The notes under the pieces were generated by a model. It ran no database searches. It worked only from the letters and a program-made list of their open reading frames with translations, and had not been told where the DNA came from. A program made the position numbers and the translations under genes. DNA of 64,000 bases from Arthrobacter sp. EpRS71 (GTDB lineage: Bacteria > Actinomycetota > Actinomycetes > Actinomycetales > Micrococcaceae). Shown here in pieces: positions 1 to 9,233 of this stretch. The number at the start of each line of letters is the position of its first letter. Within the stretch, counting starts at the first letter, position 1. Location: positions 780,059 to 844,058 of the forward strand of contig NZ_LNUV01000003.1 of the NCBI RefSeq assembly GCF_001512285.1, given 5' to 3'.

Positions 1-1
1 A

Positions 2-2146
2 TGGCACTACAAATCGGGCACCCTTGTCACCGCCCAGCCCTTGTGGCGGCACCCGGACGACCGCGGCTACCGCGATGACCTTGAAGAAGCCCGGATCCTG
101 GAGTCGCTGGGGAGGCCGTGGGACGTGGTGCCCGCGCTCGCCGAATCGGCAACGGGCGGCTGGGGTGCGCCCCGAATAGCTGCCTCCGCTGAGCTCAGTG
201 GCCTGGACACACTGGCGTTCACCGAAGAGGTGCTGCCAGCGCTTAAGGAGCTGCCGGACGTGGTGGTGGAAACCTCCGGCGACATCGCCGATTACCGTGA
301 GGCCGCCGAAGCGCCCGTGGTGTCCATTTCCACGAAGGAAACGGCAAGCGGCGACTGGTTCGACCTCGGCATCGTGATCACCCTCGAAGGCGAACCCGTG
401 TCCTTCGCTGCTGTCTTCTCCGCGCTTGCCGCCGGGATGAGCCGCATGCTGCTGCCCAGCGGCGCCTACTTCTCACTGGATCTTCCCGAGTTGCACCAGC
501 TCCGGGCCCTGATTGACGAGGCCCGGTCCTTGCAGGACAACCCGGACAACAAGGACGGCACCCTGCAGATCAGCCGCTTCCAGGCAGGCCTCTGGGACGA
601 GCTGGCGCAGTTGGGGATCGTGGACGAACAGGCCGCCGCGTGGCGCGAGGCCGTGGGTGGACTGCTCGACGACGGCGTGACCGGGCTTCCCCTCCCGGCG
701 GGACTTAACGCTGAGCTGCGTCCGTATCAGCTTGAAGGTTTCAACTGGCTCAGCTTCCTGTACAAGCACAGCCTCGGCGGCGTGCTGGCTGACGACATGG
801 GCCTGGGTAAAACCGTGCAGGCCATCGCGCTGATCTGTGCGGCGAAGGACTTGGCTGCGGAAACGGCTGCCGCTGCCCAGGGTGATTCTTCCGAGGTGAC
901 CCCGCGGGCTCCGTTCCTTGTAGTGGCCCCCACCAGTGTGGTGAGCAACTGGGCGGCTGAAGCGCAGCGCTTTGCCCCGGGCCTGGTGGTACGGACCGTC
1001 GGCGAAACCTTTGCCAAGAGCGGCCAGTCCCCTGCCGAAGCGTTGGCGGCTGCCGACGTCGTGATTACCTCCTACGCCCTGTTCCGCATTGATTACGATG
1101 CCTACGCCTCCTTCCAATGGGCGGGGCTGATGCTCGATGAGGCGCAGTTTGTGAAGAACCACCAATCCAAGGCGTACCAGTGCGCTCGCAAGCTGCCGGC
1201 CCGCTTCAAGCTGGCTATCACGGGTACCCCGTTGGAGAACAACCTCATGGAGTTCTGGGCGCTGACCTCCATTGTGGCCCCGGGATTGTTCCCGAGCCCC
1301 AAACGGTTCGCGGAGAATTACCAAAAGCCGGTGGAAAAGAACGGCGACTCCGCCCAGCTGGGCAAGCTCCGGCGTCGTGTGCGTCCGCTCATGATGCGCC
1401 GCACCAAAGAGCAGGTCATCAAGGACCTGCCGCCCAAGCAGGAACAGATCCTTGAAGTGGTGCTGAACCCGAGGCACCAAAAGGTTTACCAGACGCATCT
1501 GCAGCGCGAACGGCAGAAGATCCTGGGCTTGATCGATGATGTGAACAAGAACCGGTTCACGATTTTCCAGTCGTTGACGTTGCTGCGGCAGCTGAGCTTG
1601 GACGCGTCGTTGGTGGATTCGTCACTGTCCGGAGTGCGGTCCTCCAAGCTGGACGTGCTGTTCGAACAACTGGAGGACCTCATTTCGGAGGGACACCGGG
1701 CACTGATTTTCAGCCAGTTCACGGGGTTCCTGGGCAAGGTTCGCGAGCGTTTGGATGCCGAAGGCGTGGAATATTGCTACCTCGACGGCAGCACCCGCAA
1801 CCGCGGCGATGTTGTGAGCGAGTTCAAGAACGGTGCCGCTCCGGTGTTCCTGATTTCGCTGAAGGCTGGTGGCTTCGGGCTCAACCTGACCGAGGCAGAT
1901 TACGTGTTCCTGCTGGATCCCTGGTGGAACCCGGCGTCCGAGGCCCAGGCCGTGGACCGCACGCACCGTATTGGACAGGCCAGGAACGTGATGGTCTACC
2001 GGCTGGTGGCCAAGGACACCATCGAAGAGAAGGTCATGGCGTTGAAGGCGAAGAAATCACAGCTGTTCGCGGACGTGATGGAAGGCGATGCCTTGGCCGG
2101 TGGCTCGTTGACGGCGGACGACCTTGCTGCGCTGTTCGCGGAGTAA
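2..2146 (+). CDS. SNF2/DEAD-box family helicase, 5'-truncated by window edge
   Basis: C-terminal part of a Swi2/Snf2-type ATPase, a DNA translocase that remodels protein-DNA complexes. The frame is open from base 2, so the true start lies outside the window and the TTG at 41 is not a real start. Visible motifs in order: Walker A DDMGLGKT (791-814), motif II DEAQ in place of DEAH (1136-1147), motif III region TGTPLENN, then the helicase C domain with DPWWNP and the HRIGQ arginine-finger motif (1964-1978). The order and the closing HRIGQ are diagnostic of SNF2 rather than of RNA helicases. The biological substrate cannot be told from sequence. The following gene is convergent, so this one ends its transcription unit. 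Confidence 0.93.
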   Translation, partial: WHYKSGTLVTAQPLWRHPDDRGYRDDLEEARILESLGRPWDVVPALAESATGGWGAPRIAASAELSGLDTLAFTEEVLPALKELPDVVVETSGDIADYREAAEAPVVSISTKETASGDWFDLGIVITLEGEPVSFAAVFSALAAGMSRMLLPSGAYFSLDLPELHQLRALIDEARSLQDNPDNKDGTLQISRFQAGLWDELAQLGIVDEQAAAWREAVGGLLDDGVTGLPLPAGLNAELRPYQLEGFNWLSFLYKHSLGGVLADDMGLGKTVQAIALICAAKDLAAETAAAAQGDSSEVTPRAPFLVVAPTSVVSNWAAEAQRFAPGLVVRTVGETFAKSGQSPAEALAAADVVITSYALFRIDYDAYASFQWAGLMLDEAQFVKNHQSKAYQCARKLPARFKLAITGTPLENNLMEFWALTSIVAPGLFPSPKRFAENYQKPVEKNGDSAQLGKLRRRVRPLMMRRTKEQVIKDLPPKQEQILEVVLNPRHQKVYQTHLQRERQKILGLIDDVNKNRFTIFQSLTLLRQLSLDASLVDSSLSGVRSSKLDVLFEQLEDLISEGHRALIFSQFTGFLGKVRERLDAEGVEYCYLDGSTRNRGDVVSEFKNGAAPVFLISLKAGGFGLNLTEADYVFLLDPWWNPASEAQAVDRTHRIGQARNVMVYRLVAKDTIEEKVMALKAKKSQLFADVMEGDALAGGSLTADDLAALFAE

Positions 2147-2217
2147 TCGCCGGCGCAAGCATCTGAGGGCCGACCCGGCTGACAGTCCCGCTCCGGCGAC
2201 TGCCACGGGTTGCCTTT

Positions 2218-2499
2218 TCACGCCGGCCCCCGACCCTCCTTTATGGCACGTACCTGAGTGCCGTGACGGGTAATTTGCACGTCATCCTCAACGTCGAAGT
2301 ATCGGCGGCCCACGCCGTTGAGATAGACCCAGATTCCGCTGCCGTCACGCCTGACATCAGTCACCAGGCCGGTGTACGAGTCAGGTCCGGGCCGCCACAC
2401 GTCCACTTCGTCGCCCACCGAAAAATACTCCCACGCCCGGACGAATCGCACTGGCAATGCGTCCGGCTCAGTCAACTCAAAAACAGTGCTTGTCTTCAC
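2218..2499 (-). CDS. small conserved-looking protein, 93 aa, unknown function
   Basis: Short protein with a GTG start and a GAGGGG-like ribosome binding site upstream. It is rich in alternating hydrophobic and charged residues (VGDEVDVWRPG, GLVTDVRRDG, GIWVYLNGVG), which suggests a small beta-barrel of SH3 or KOW type; that is an inference from pattern only. There is no signal peptide, membrane segment or cysteine pair. It is convergent with the helicase and about 110 bp downstream of the MFS gene end on the same strand. No function is proposed. Confidence 0.6.
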   Translation of the reverse strand: MKTSTVFELTEPDALPVRFVRAWEYFSVGDEVDVWRPGPDSYTGLVTDVRRDGSGIWVYLNGVGRRYFDVEDDVQITRHGTQVRAIKEGRGPA

Positions 2500-2609
2500 T
2501 GATAACCGCCCCTCGCTTCGCCGCCTATTGAGAAGTGCGGCAACGGGGCAAAAGATGACGCCAGGGAGCGTTTATTCGATGGATGAAGCGGATTACTTCC
2601 GTAATGCCG

Positions 2610-3785
2610 CTAGTCGTCCAGCCGCACACCCCGCAGCAGCAGCATGGTTCCGCCCACGGCAACTGCGGAGGCCAGGAACACGCCCGCCGCGCCAAGGCCC
2701 ACCGCCACTACGCCGATGGCACTGGGCAGGACCACTTGGCCCACCCTGTTTCCCGCCAACCTCAAAGCCAGGGCACGGCCGCGCTGGCCTTCGGGGGCTT
2801 GGGCCGAGAGCCAGGACATGGTGAGCGGCTGACCGATTCCCAGGCCCAAACCGAGGAACGCCATCACCACGAAGAGCAACCACTCCGGCATGGGGATGGC
2901 TGCTACACCGAGGGCAACTGTGGAGATGGCCAGGCTCAGGATCAACAGCCTCATGCGCCCGAGCCTGCGGGATACGGTACCGAGGCCCAGCCTGGACACC
3001 ATGGAAAACACCGCACGGACGGTCAGCATGAGACCCACGGTTGCTGCGGTTAGCCCCCGCTCCGCACCTAGTGCCGGCAGGTAGACAACGGTCAGGTCCA
3101 CCACGGCCAGGACGGTGGCGCTGGTGGCCAACGCCCGGGCCACGCCAGGGGTCCTCAGCAGCGCCAGCGAACCACCCTTGGCGGTTTGGCCCTTCACCGC
3201 GCGTTTCCGTCGGCTGGCTTTTGCGGACATCAGGAACGTGGTCAGGAACATCACCAGGCTCATGGCCGTGGCGAGCAGGAAGATCGCCTGCGTATTCGGG
3301 CGAATGGAAGCACCGCCCACCACCGAAATAGCCAGCGGCCCGAGGGCCTGGCCCAGCGACGCGGCAAAAGTCAGGTACCCGAAGGCAGAATCCAACTTCG
3401 ACGACGCCGCATTGTTGGCAACCACAGCTTGCTGACCCACCACACACGCCAACTGCCCGGCGCCCAGAAGTGCCGTGCCGGCCACCAGAGCCGGGACTGA
3501 CGTCCCCCAGAACAGCAGAAACGCAGAACAACCCAGCACGACGGCGGCCCCGATCGCCATGAGCCTGCGCTCACCCAGGCGGTCCACCAGTCCGCCGATG
3601 GGCAGGGCGAGCAGCAGGGGAAACACGGCGTAGCTGGCGGCGAGAAGACCCAGCGCGAACCCGGGGACGTCCAATTCGAGCGCGCGGTAGGTGGTGGCGG
3701 GCCGGACCAGGAACGTGACTGCTTGGATGAGCGTGGAGTGGACAAGGAGTGCTGTGGACGAACGCCGCCCGAGTTCGCCGATCAT
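2610..3785 (-). CDS. MFS transporter
   Basis: 391-residue membrane protein of the major facilitator superfamily, with about twelve hydrophobic segments and the short basic motif GGLVDRLGERR between segments 2 and 3, as in drug and metabolite exporters. The start codon overlaps the stop of the upstream GntR gene by four bases (ATGA), so the two are translationally coupled and the regulator probably controls its own exporter. Substrate unknown. The family (12-TM proton antiporters, about 400 residues) fits the length. Confidence 0.88.
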   Translation of the reverse strand: MIGELGRRSSTALLVHSTLIQAVTFLVRPATTYRALELDVPGFALGLLAASYAVFPLLLALPIGGLVDRLGERRLMAIGAAVVLGCSAFLLFWGTSVPALVAGTALLGAGQLACVVGQQAVVANNAASSKLDSAFGYLTFAASLGQALGPLAISVVGGASIRPNTQAIFLLATAMSLVMFLTTFLMSAKASRRKRAVKGQTAKGGSLALLRTPGVARALATSATVLAVVDLTVVYLPALGAERGLTAATVGLMLTVRAVFSMVSRLGLGTVSRRLGRMRLLILSLAISTVALGVAAIPMPEWLLFVVMAFLGLGLGIGQPLTMSWLSAQAPEGQRGRALALRLAGNRVGQVVLPSAIGVVAVGLGAAGVFLASAVAVGGTMLLLRGVRLDD

Positions 3786-4444
3786 TCGACCGCGAGGCCG
3801 GATGCAGAGATCACGCGGAGGGTCTCGTCCCGGGCGCCGATCACGTGTTCGAAGGCAACCTTGGCTGCCTTCTCCTCGTCCTTGGAAGCGATGGCTTCGA
3901 CCAAGAGCCGATGGTTGGCGAGCGCTTCATCGCGACGTTCGGGGGCGTTGTTGGTGAAGTAGCGGTAGCGTTCCACTTGGCTGGCGATTTGCCCGTGGAA
4001 GCGTTGAGCCCAGGAGTTTCCTGCGATTCTGGCGATGGCTGCGTGCAGGGCAACACCGTACTTCATGGCTTCATCGGCGAACTCCACCATGGCAGCGTTG
4101 CGGGCCAGGATTCCGCGGAGTTCTTCAAGGTCGGCAGCGGTGGCGTTGGCGCAGGCCTCCCGGGCCATCAGGGATTCCAGGGCGGCGCGGACGTCGTACA
4201 GCTCGGAGATCACTTTCTCGTCCAGTGCCGGAACCAGGACTCCGCCGGTGGGCAGTTGTTCGAGAAGGCTCTCGGAGATGAGACGGCGGATGGCTTCCCG
4301 GAGGGGTGTGCGGCTGACCTGCAGGGCCGTGGCCATGGCGGGTTCGTAGATGCGTTCGCCGGGTTTCAGGTCGAGGCTGAGGATTCGTCGTTTCAGTTCG
4401 CCGTAGACGAGGTGTGCCCCCGTGTTGCGTGGTTCTTCTGCCAT
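3782..4444 (-). CDS. GntR family transcriptional regulator, FCD subfamily
   Basis: 220-residue DNA-binding regulator. The N-terminal winged helix (about residues 12-75) contains the GntR signature VSRTPLREAIRRL. The C-terminal all-helical FCD ligand domain (about 90-210) has the usual acidic and histidine residues (DVRAALE near the start, ALHAAIARIAGN, NHRLLVEAI). FCD regulators sense small organic acids, often with a bound metal. It is the first gene of a two-gene unit with the MFS transporter. A 16-bp perfect palindrome matching the FadR-type half-site rule lies just upstream and is the probable operator. Confidence 0.92.
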   Translation of the reverse strand: MAEEPRNTGAHLVYGELKRRILSLDLKPGERIYEPAMATALQVSRTPLREAIRRLISESLLEQLPTGGVLVPALDEKVISELYDVRAALESLMAREACANATAADLEELRGILARNAAMVEFADEAMKYGVALHAAIARIAGNSWAQRFHGQIASQVERYRYFTNNAPERRDEALANHRLLVEAIASKDEEKAAKVAFEHVIGARDETLRVISASGLAVE

Positions 4445-4467
4445 ACCGTGCTGCTTTCACAAGAGTG

Positions 4468-4483
4468 TACTTGTATACAAGTA
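4468..4483. promoter_or_regulatory. probable GntR operator, 16-bp perfect palindrome
   Basis: TACTTGTATACAAGTA, 24 bases upstream of the GntR start. Its core TTGTATACAA fits the known GntR/FadR-type pattern TNGT-N(0-3)-ACNA. Placement between the regulator and its start region predicts autorepression. Confidence 0.75.
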
Positions 4484-4515
4484 TCCACTTTCAACCAAGT
4501 ACCCCGCAACCACAG

Positions 4516-4578
4516 CAACGCGGGGTCACTTATGGCCCCTTCCAGCGCCAAAAAGGGGCCATAAGTGACCCCGCGTTG
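4516..4578. repeat. 26-bp perfect inverted repeat with 11-base loop
   Basis: Arms 4516-4541 and 4553-4578 are exact reverse complements (outer end CAACGCGGGGTCAC, inner end TTATGGCCCCTT); the loop is 4542-4552. It lies between the divergent GntR and GH30 genes. It is too long and too perfect for an ordinary operator and is not followed by a T-run, so a dispersed palindromic repeat is the best call. Confidence 0.8.
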
Positions 4579-4729
4579 TTTGAGTGGAGGTGACCACTTC
4601 TGACTGACCCCGATCGAGCCTGTTCGAGTCCCTTGTTGCTGTCCCTGGCCCCTCGTAGGGTCGCTTGTGCCTGGCCTTTCCCGAAGCCGGACACAGCACC
4701 CACAACAACCCCGACGATGAGGTTCACCC

Positions 4730-7700
4730 ATGGCGTTTACCGCTCGAAGAATCCGAAGGCCAGTGGCCGTCCTCGCAGCAGCTGTGACTGCTGCCACCAG
4801 CTTGGCGCTCATGCCGGCCGCCACGCCGCAAGCCCACGCAGCCGACGCAACGGCGGTCACCATCACCCCGAACCCCGCCAGCCGCGGCGAAGCGTTCGAA
4901 GGGTGGGGAACCAGCCTGGTGTGGTTCGCGAACGCGACGGCGGGATACTCCCCCGAGCTGCGTGAGGAGCTGTACCAAAAGGTCTTCGGCAAGGACGGCC
5001 TGAACCTCAACATCGCCCGTTACAACGTGGGCGGCGGCAACGCATCGGACGTCAAGGACTACCTCAATGACGGCAGCGCTGTGGAGGGATGGTGGAAGCC
5101 GGTGACTGAAGCGCAACCCGGCCAGCCGGCGTCGAACCTTTACAACCCGGACGGCTCCGTGGATAAGACCCAAGCCAACAAGCTCGCCTTCCTCAAGGCC
5201 TGGAACCCGGACGACCCCGCGTCCTACAACCCCGACGCCGATCAAAACCAGCGCTGGTGGGTGGAACGCCTCGCCGCGGACCAGCAAATCACCCACTGGG
5301 AAGCCTTCAGCAACTCCCCGCCGTGGTTCATGACCAAGAGCGGTTACGTTTCGGGGCAAGTAAACACCGCCAAGGGCGAGAACCTGCTGCCCGAAGCGGA
5401 AGCGAAGTTCGCCGCTTACATGAGGAACGCCGTCGAGCTCCTTGAAAAGGGAAGTGGCATCACGGTGGACACCATCGATCCGTTCAACGAGCCGAACTCG
5501 GGCTACTGGGGTACGGACATTGACGCCGCTACCGGCAAACCACCCACCTCGTACACGCAGAAGCAGGAGGGCGCCCTGATATACCCGGCCGCCCAGGACC
5601 GCGTGACCAAGCTGCTGGCCGCAGAACTGGAAAAGGGCAGCACGGACGCCGTCATTTCTGCCATGGACGAGACGGATCCCAGCAAATTCATGACCAACTG
5701 GAACGGCTACAGCCAGGAGGCAAAAGATGCGGTAGCCCAGCTCAACGTCCACACCTATGGCACCAATGACCGCCGCAGGGTCCGCGACCTCGCCAACTCC
5801 ACGGACAAGCCCTTGTGGATGAGCGAGGTTGGGGGCTTCTGGACGGGCAACCCGGTGCTCGGCGACTCCACCAGCGGCTGGGACCGCTCCAACATCACCA
5901 ACGGTTTGGGGATCGCGGGCCGCATGGTCAACGATCTCCGCGAGCTCGAACCGGACGCATGGGTCTTCTGGCAGCCCGTGGAGGACACGTACAAGCAGGA
6001 GAAAGCCGACAAAGGCTGGGGCTCCATCTACGTGGACTTCGACTGCAACTACGAGGGCCGCGAAGGCTTCTCCAACCGCCGCATCAACGACGGCGCATCC
6101 CAGGAACAAGCCAAGTGCAAGGTCCTGACCAACCAGAAGTACAACACCACCCGCAACTTCACCCATTACATCCGTCCCGGCGACTTCCTCATCCAGAATG
6201 ACAACGCCAAGACCGCCAGCGCCCTCCGCGCCGACGGCAACGGTGCCACGCTGGTCCACTTCAATGACACCCCGACGCCGGAAGAGGTCACCATCGATCT
6301 CAGCCGCTTCGGCAGCATCGCCCCCGGTGCCAAGGTCACTCCTGTGGTGACCACCAAGTCGCCGCTGGATGACATCGAGAAGAACGCACTGGTCAAGGGT
6401 GCGCCGGTGGCAGTGGATGCGACAGCCAAGTCCGCCACGCTGGAGGTTCCTGCCGCATCAGTGGTGACATTCGTCGTCGACGGCGTCAGCGGAGTTTCGG
6501 AGGATGCCGCCCCTGTGCAGGACGGCCACAGCTACCACCTCAGCGGTGAAGCGAGCGGCAAGTACCTGACCGCGCGTGCGAACGGCTCGGCCTCGATCGA
6601 GGAATTGGGCACGGATGCTGCCGGTGTGGCTCCGCAGATGTGGACGTTCAACGCCGTGTCCACGGACGATGAGTTCGCGAACGATCGCCGATGGGTTCTT
6701 AGCAACAAGGACGGACAGGTCCTCACAGGCAACGGTGGAGTGCTGAACGGCAGCCAAAGCGGTGCGGCTTCACTGTCTCCACTGACGGTGGACCAGGCCA
6801 AGGCCACTCCTTCTGCACAGTGGATAGTGACCACGGAAAACGGCAAACAGTGGACCTTGGTCAACGCTGGTGCCGCGATTGCCCTGCAGGTTCAGGGCAA
6901 CCAGACAGCGGCGGGCACGTCCGTGGGCTTGGCATCCTCAACCGGCACCACAGCAACAGCCCTGGCCAGCCCACACCAGGCATGGGCCTTCACGGACATT
7001 GCAGATCTCAAGCTCCTGGGAGTTTCCCCCGTTGAGCTGAGCACGCCCGTAGGGACAGCGCCGGTCCTGCCAGCCACGGTCACGCCCGTTTACGAGACAG
7101 GCCCCGGCAAGCAGTTGGCCGTCACCTGGGCACCGGTGGATCCTTCCTCATGGCAGAAAGCCGGCAAAGTAACGGTCTACGGTTCAGGGGTTGACCCGTA
7201 CGGTCAAACCTTCGAAGCCGTTCTCACAGTCACGGTGGGTTCCTACATCGCCACGGACCCTGTTTCCGTGACCGTTGGAACCGGATCATCAGTGGCTTCC
7301 GTCCAGGCCTCGGCTCCGGCGAGCGTTCCTGGGCAGATCGCCGATGGTCCCGCCCGGAACCCACTGGCCGTCACCTGGGACTGGTCCGCAGTGGCAGACT
7401 CAGCTCTGCACAACCCGGGAACCGTCACGGTGCCCGGAACCGCCAACGGCCTCCCGGCCACGCTGACCATCATTGTGGTGGACAGTGTTCCAGTAGCCAA
7501 TATCTGCAAGGACGACCCCACCACTACGGCCACCGCAAGCTACACCGAGGGCTCCTACATCGCGAAGAACACCTGCGATGCCAACGCCACCACGCGCTGG
7601 TCCAACTGGGTGAGTGGCGGCCGTGCCGGTGACAGCCTGAGCTACGCCTTCAGCCGCGACTACACCGTTTCCTCCGTGACCGTCACGTCCGCGGAAAAGG

Positions 7701-8248
7701 CTGCAGCGAGCCTGAAAGTCCAGTACCAGGATGCCTCCGGAACGTGGAAGGACACCTCCGCGGGAACCATCACAGGACTCTCCATCTCTTCACCGGCCAC
7801 CGTCCGCTTCGACCCCGTCACCACCCGCGGGATCAGGGTTTCGTTCGTGACCACGGCGTCGTACACCAAGGTCGCGGAGGTCGCCATCGCTGGTTCGCGC
7901 TTGGCCGACGCCGGGCTTGCCAACCTCGGCCGGCTCCTCGTCAACCAGGCCTCAGTAGTGGGCTTCGACCCAGCGAGCACCGACTACCGGGCACTGACCG
8001 CGACGGCGACTCCCGCCGTCGTCGGCTACCCGCTGGACACCAACGCCAAGGTGACGGTCCAGCAGCCCACCGCTGAGAACCCGACGGTGGTAGTCACCGT
8101 GACGGCGCCGGACGGCACCACCAAGGAGTACCGCGTGACAGTGTCCACGGGCAAGGAAGCGTGCAAGAACGATGGGTGGACGACGAGCCCATCGCCCGTG
8201 TTCAAGAACCAAGGCCAGTGCGTGAGCAGCTTCGCGGCTGGGAAATAG
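4730..8248 (+). CDS. secreted multi-domain glycoside hydrolase, GH30-type (endo-beta-1,6-galactanase-like)
   Basis: 1172 residues with a Sec signal peptide (twin basic start, hydrophobic stretch, AHA-A cleavage near residue 37). The catalytic barrel (about 45-590) has FEGWGTSLVWFAN and NIARYNVGGGN near its start, acid/base Glu254 in FNEPNSGYWG and nucleophile Glu366 in MSEVGGFW, as in GH30 enzymes acting on beta-1,6-galactan. Behind it come a ricin-like beta-trefoil (about 590-765), two bacterial Ig-like repeats (about 770-930), an F5/8 type C-like module (about 935-1065), a cadherin-like segment (about 1070-1145) and a C-terminal two-cysteine motif CKNDGW...NQGQCVS. Extracellular depolymerisation of arabinogalactan side chains fits the GH35 galactosidase encoded downstream. 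The exact substrate is inferred. Confidence 0.85.
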   Translation: MAFTARRIRRPVAVLAAAVTAATSLALMPAATPQAHAADATAVTITPNPASRGEAFEGWGTSLVWFANATAGYSPELREELYQKVFGKDGLNLNIARYNVGGGNASDVKDYLNDGSAVEGWWKPVTEAQPGQPASNLYNPDGSVDKTQANKLAFLKAWNPDDPASYNPDADQNQRWWVERLAADQQITHWEAFSNSPPWFMTKSGYVSGQVNTAKGENLLPEAEAKFAAYMRNAVELLEKGSGITVDTIDPFNEPNSGYWGTDIDAATGKPPTSYTQKQEGALIYPAAQDRVTKLLAAELEKGSTDAVISAMDETDPSKFMTNWNGYSQEAKDAVAQLNVHTYGTNDRRRVRDLANSTDKPLWMSEVGGFWTGNPVLGDSTSGWDRSNITNGLGIAGRMVNDLRELEPDAWVFWQPVEDTYKQEKADKGWGSIYVDFDCNYEGREGFSNRRINDGASQEQAKCKVLTNQKYNTTRNFTHYIRPGDFLIQNDNAKTASALRADGNGATLVHFNDTPTPEEVTIDLSRFGSIAPGAKVTPVVTTKSPLDDIEKNALVKGAPVAVDATAKSATLEVPAASVVTFVVDGVSGVSEDAAPVQDGHSYHLSGEASGKYLTARANGSASIEELGTDAAGVAPQMWTFNAVSTDDEFANDRRWVLSNKDGQVLTGNGGVLNGSQSGAASLSPLTVDQAKATPSAQWIVTTENGKQWTLVNAGAAIALQVQGNQTAAGTSVGLASSTGTTATALASPHQAWAFTDIADLKLLGVSPVELSTPVGTAPVLPATVTPVYETGPGKQLAVTWAPVDPSSWQKAGKVTVYGSGVDPYGQTFEAVLTVTVGSYIATDPVSVTVGTGSSVASVQASAPASVPGQIADGPARNPLAVTWDWSAVADSALHNPGTVTVPGTANGLPATLTIIVVDSVPVANICKDDPTTTATASYTEGSYIAKNTCDANATTRWSNWVSGGRAGDSLSYAFSRDYTVSSVTVTSAEKAAASLKVQYQDASGTWKDTSAGTITGLSISSPATVRFDPVTTRGIRVSFVTTASYTKVAEVAIAGSRLADAGLANLGRLLVNQASVVGFDPASTDYRALTATATPAVVGYPLDTNAKVTVQQPTAENPTVVVTVTAPDGTTKEYRVTVSTGKEACKNDGWTTSPSPVFKNQGQCVSSFAAGK

Positions 8249-8267
8249 CCAAAAATCTGAGACAGTG

Positions 8268-8300
8268 AGGCCCCTCGGGAAGTTGATCCTGAGGGGCTTT
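8268..8300 (+). terminator. rho-independent terminator after the GH30 gene
   Basis: Stem AGGCCCCTC / GAGGGGCTT (8268-8276 with 8291-8299), extended inward by GGGA/TCCT, followed by TTTGCTGT. It begins 19 bases after the stop codon. Confidence 0.75.
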
Positions 8301-8349
8301 GCTGTGTCTTCACCGAGGTGGGAGGAGTACGTGCAAATGAAAGAACACC

Positions 8350-9150
8350 TTAGCCACGCACCCAGCGGTACGGCGTGGTTGTGGAGACCTTGAGCAGGCC
8401 GGAGCGTTCCAGGATGGGCCTGGAGAATTCGGTGGAGTCACTGTGGATGAGGGTCTTTCCCATCTCGAGTGCGGCCTGCGCCCGGCGGGCGGTCAAGGCC
8501 CTGTAGATCCCCCGGCCGCGCCATTCCTCCCTCGTGGCACCACCCCAGATACCGGCGAAGTGCGTGCCCTGAACTGGCTCCAAGCGGCCTGCGCTGACAA
8601 TCTGACCTTCAGCCTCCGCCACCCAGAGCTGCATGCCGTCATTGAGGGAGAGCCTGCGCAACAGGGCATCAGCCATCTCATCTGAGACCGGCTCTCCGAA
8701 GACCTCGTCCTGCATGGCGCTCATGGCCCGAACATCGGCTTCATCCGTCACCTGTTGGAGGGTCACGCCGTCGGGAAGGGGAACATCCACGGCGAGGGCC
8801 TGCGCCTCGCCGATCATGATCGATTCCGGGTCATCCTGGGTGAAGCCATTGTGGATGAGGGCCTCGTGCAAACCCGGGGCGTGGTCATGCCCGCGGGATT
8901 TCCACTCCACCCTGGTGATGTCAGGTTCAGCACGGTAGTAGGCCACTGAATCAGCCACGAGCCGCATGATGGTGTCCGCATCAGCACCACCGAGGTCCTG
9001 ATACGTGACGAAGCCGCGGCCCTTCATGAAAGTGACCCAGCGCAGCGGCCCGTGCCGGGTCACCTTCAGGGCACTCGGTGTCTCAGCGTCGGTGCGGAGG
9101 TCGGCGTCGTAGGCGGCAAGGAAACGTGCGCGGTCTTCGCTGTGGCTCAT
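8350..9150 (-). CDS. GNAT family N-acetyltransferase
   Basis: 266 residues; the second half carries the GNAT acetyl-CoA loop (REEWRGRGIYRAL, the R/Q-x-x-G-x-G/A motif) preceded by a beta-bulge segment IVSAGRLEPVQG and followed by a helix (RRAQAALEMG). The first half is a diverged N-terminal domain, as in two-domain GNATs. Acceptor substrate unknown. It is on the same strand as the DUF2264 gene but 83 bp downstream of it, so co-transcription is possible, not shown. Confidence 0.85.
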   Translation of the reverse strand: MSHSEDRARFLAAYDADLRTDAETPSALKVTRHGPLRWVTFMKGRGFVTYQDLGGADADTIMRLVADSVAYYRAEPDITRVEWKSRGHDHAPGLHEALIHNGFTQDDPESIMIGEAQALAVDVPLPDGVTLQQVTDEADVRAMSAMQDEVFGEPVSDEMADALLRRLSLNDGMQLWVAEAEGQIVSAGRLEPVQGTHFAGIWGGATREEWRGRGIYRALTARRAQAALEMGKTLIHSDSTEFSRPILERSGLLKVSTTTPYRWVRG

Positions 9151-9233
9151 TCCGCGAGCCTACTGCAGCCTGCCTTGGCACCCGATTCGATGGCTCCCTG
9201 CGCACCATGCCGTGCGCCCGGCACGTTCAGCAG

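Noticed and set aside
4610..4640. TTCGAGTCCC, like the T-arm of a tRNA
   Set aside because: No acceptor, D or anticodon stem could be folded around it.
4724..6259. 511-codon minus-strand open frame opposite the GH30 gene
   Set aside because: Shadow frame in GC-rich coding DNA: low complexity (V/G/R-rich), no ribosome binding site, and the opposite strand has a signal peptide and catalytic motifs.
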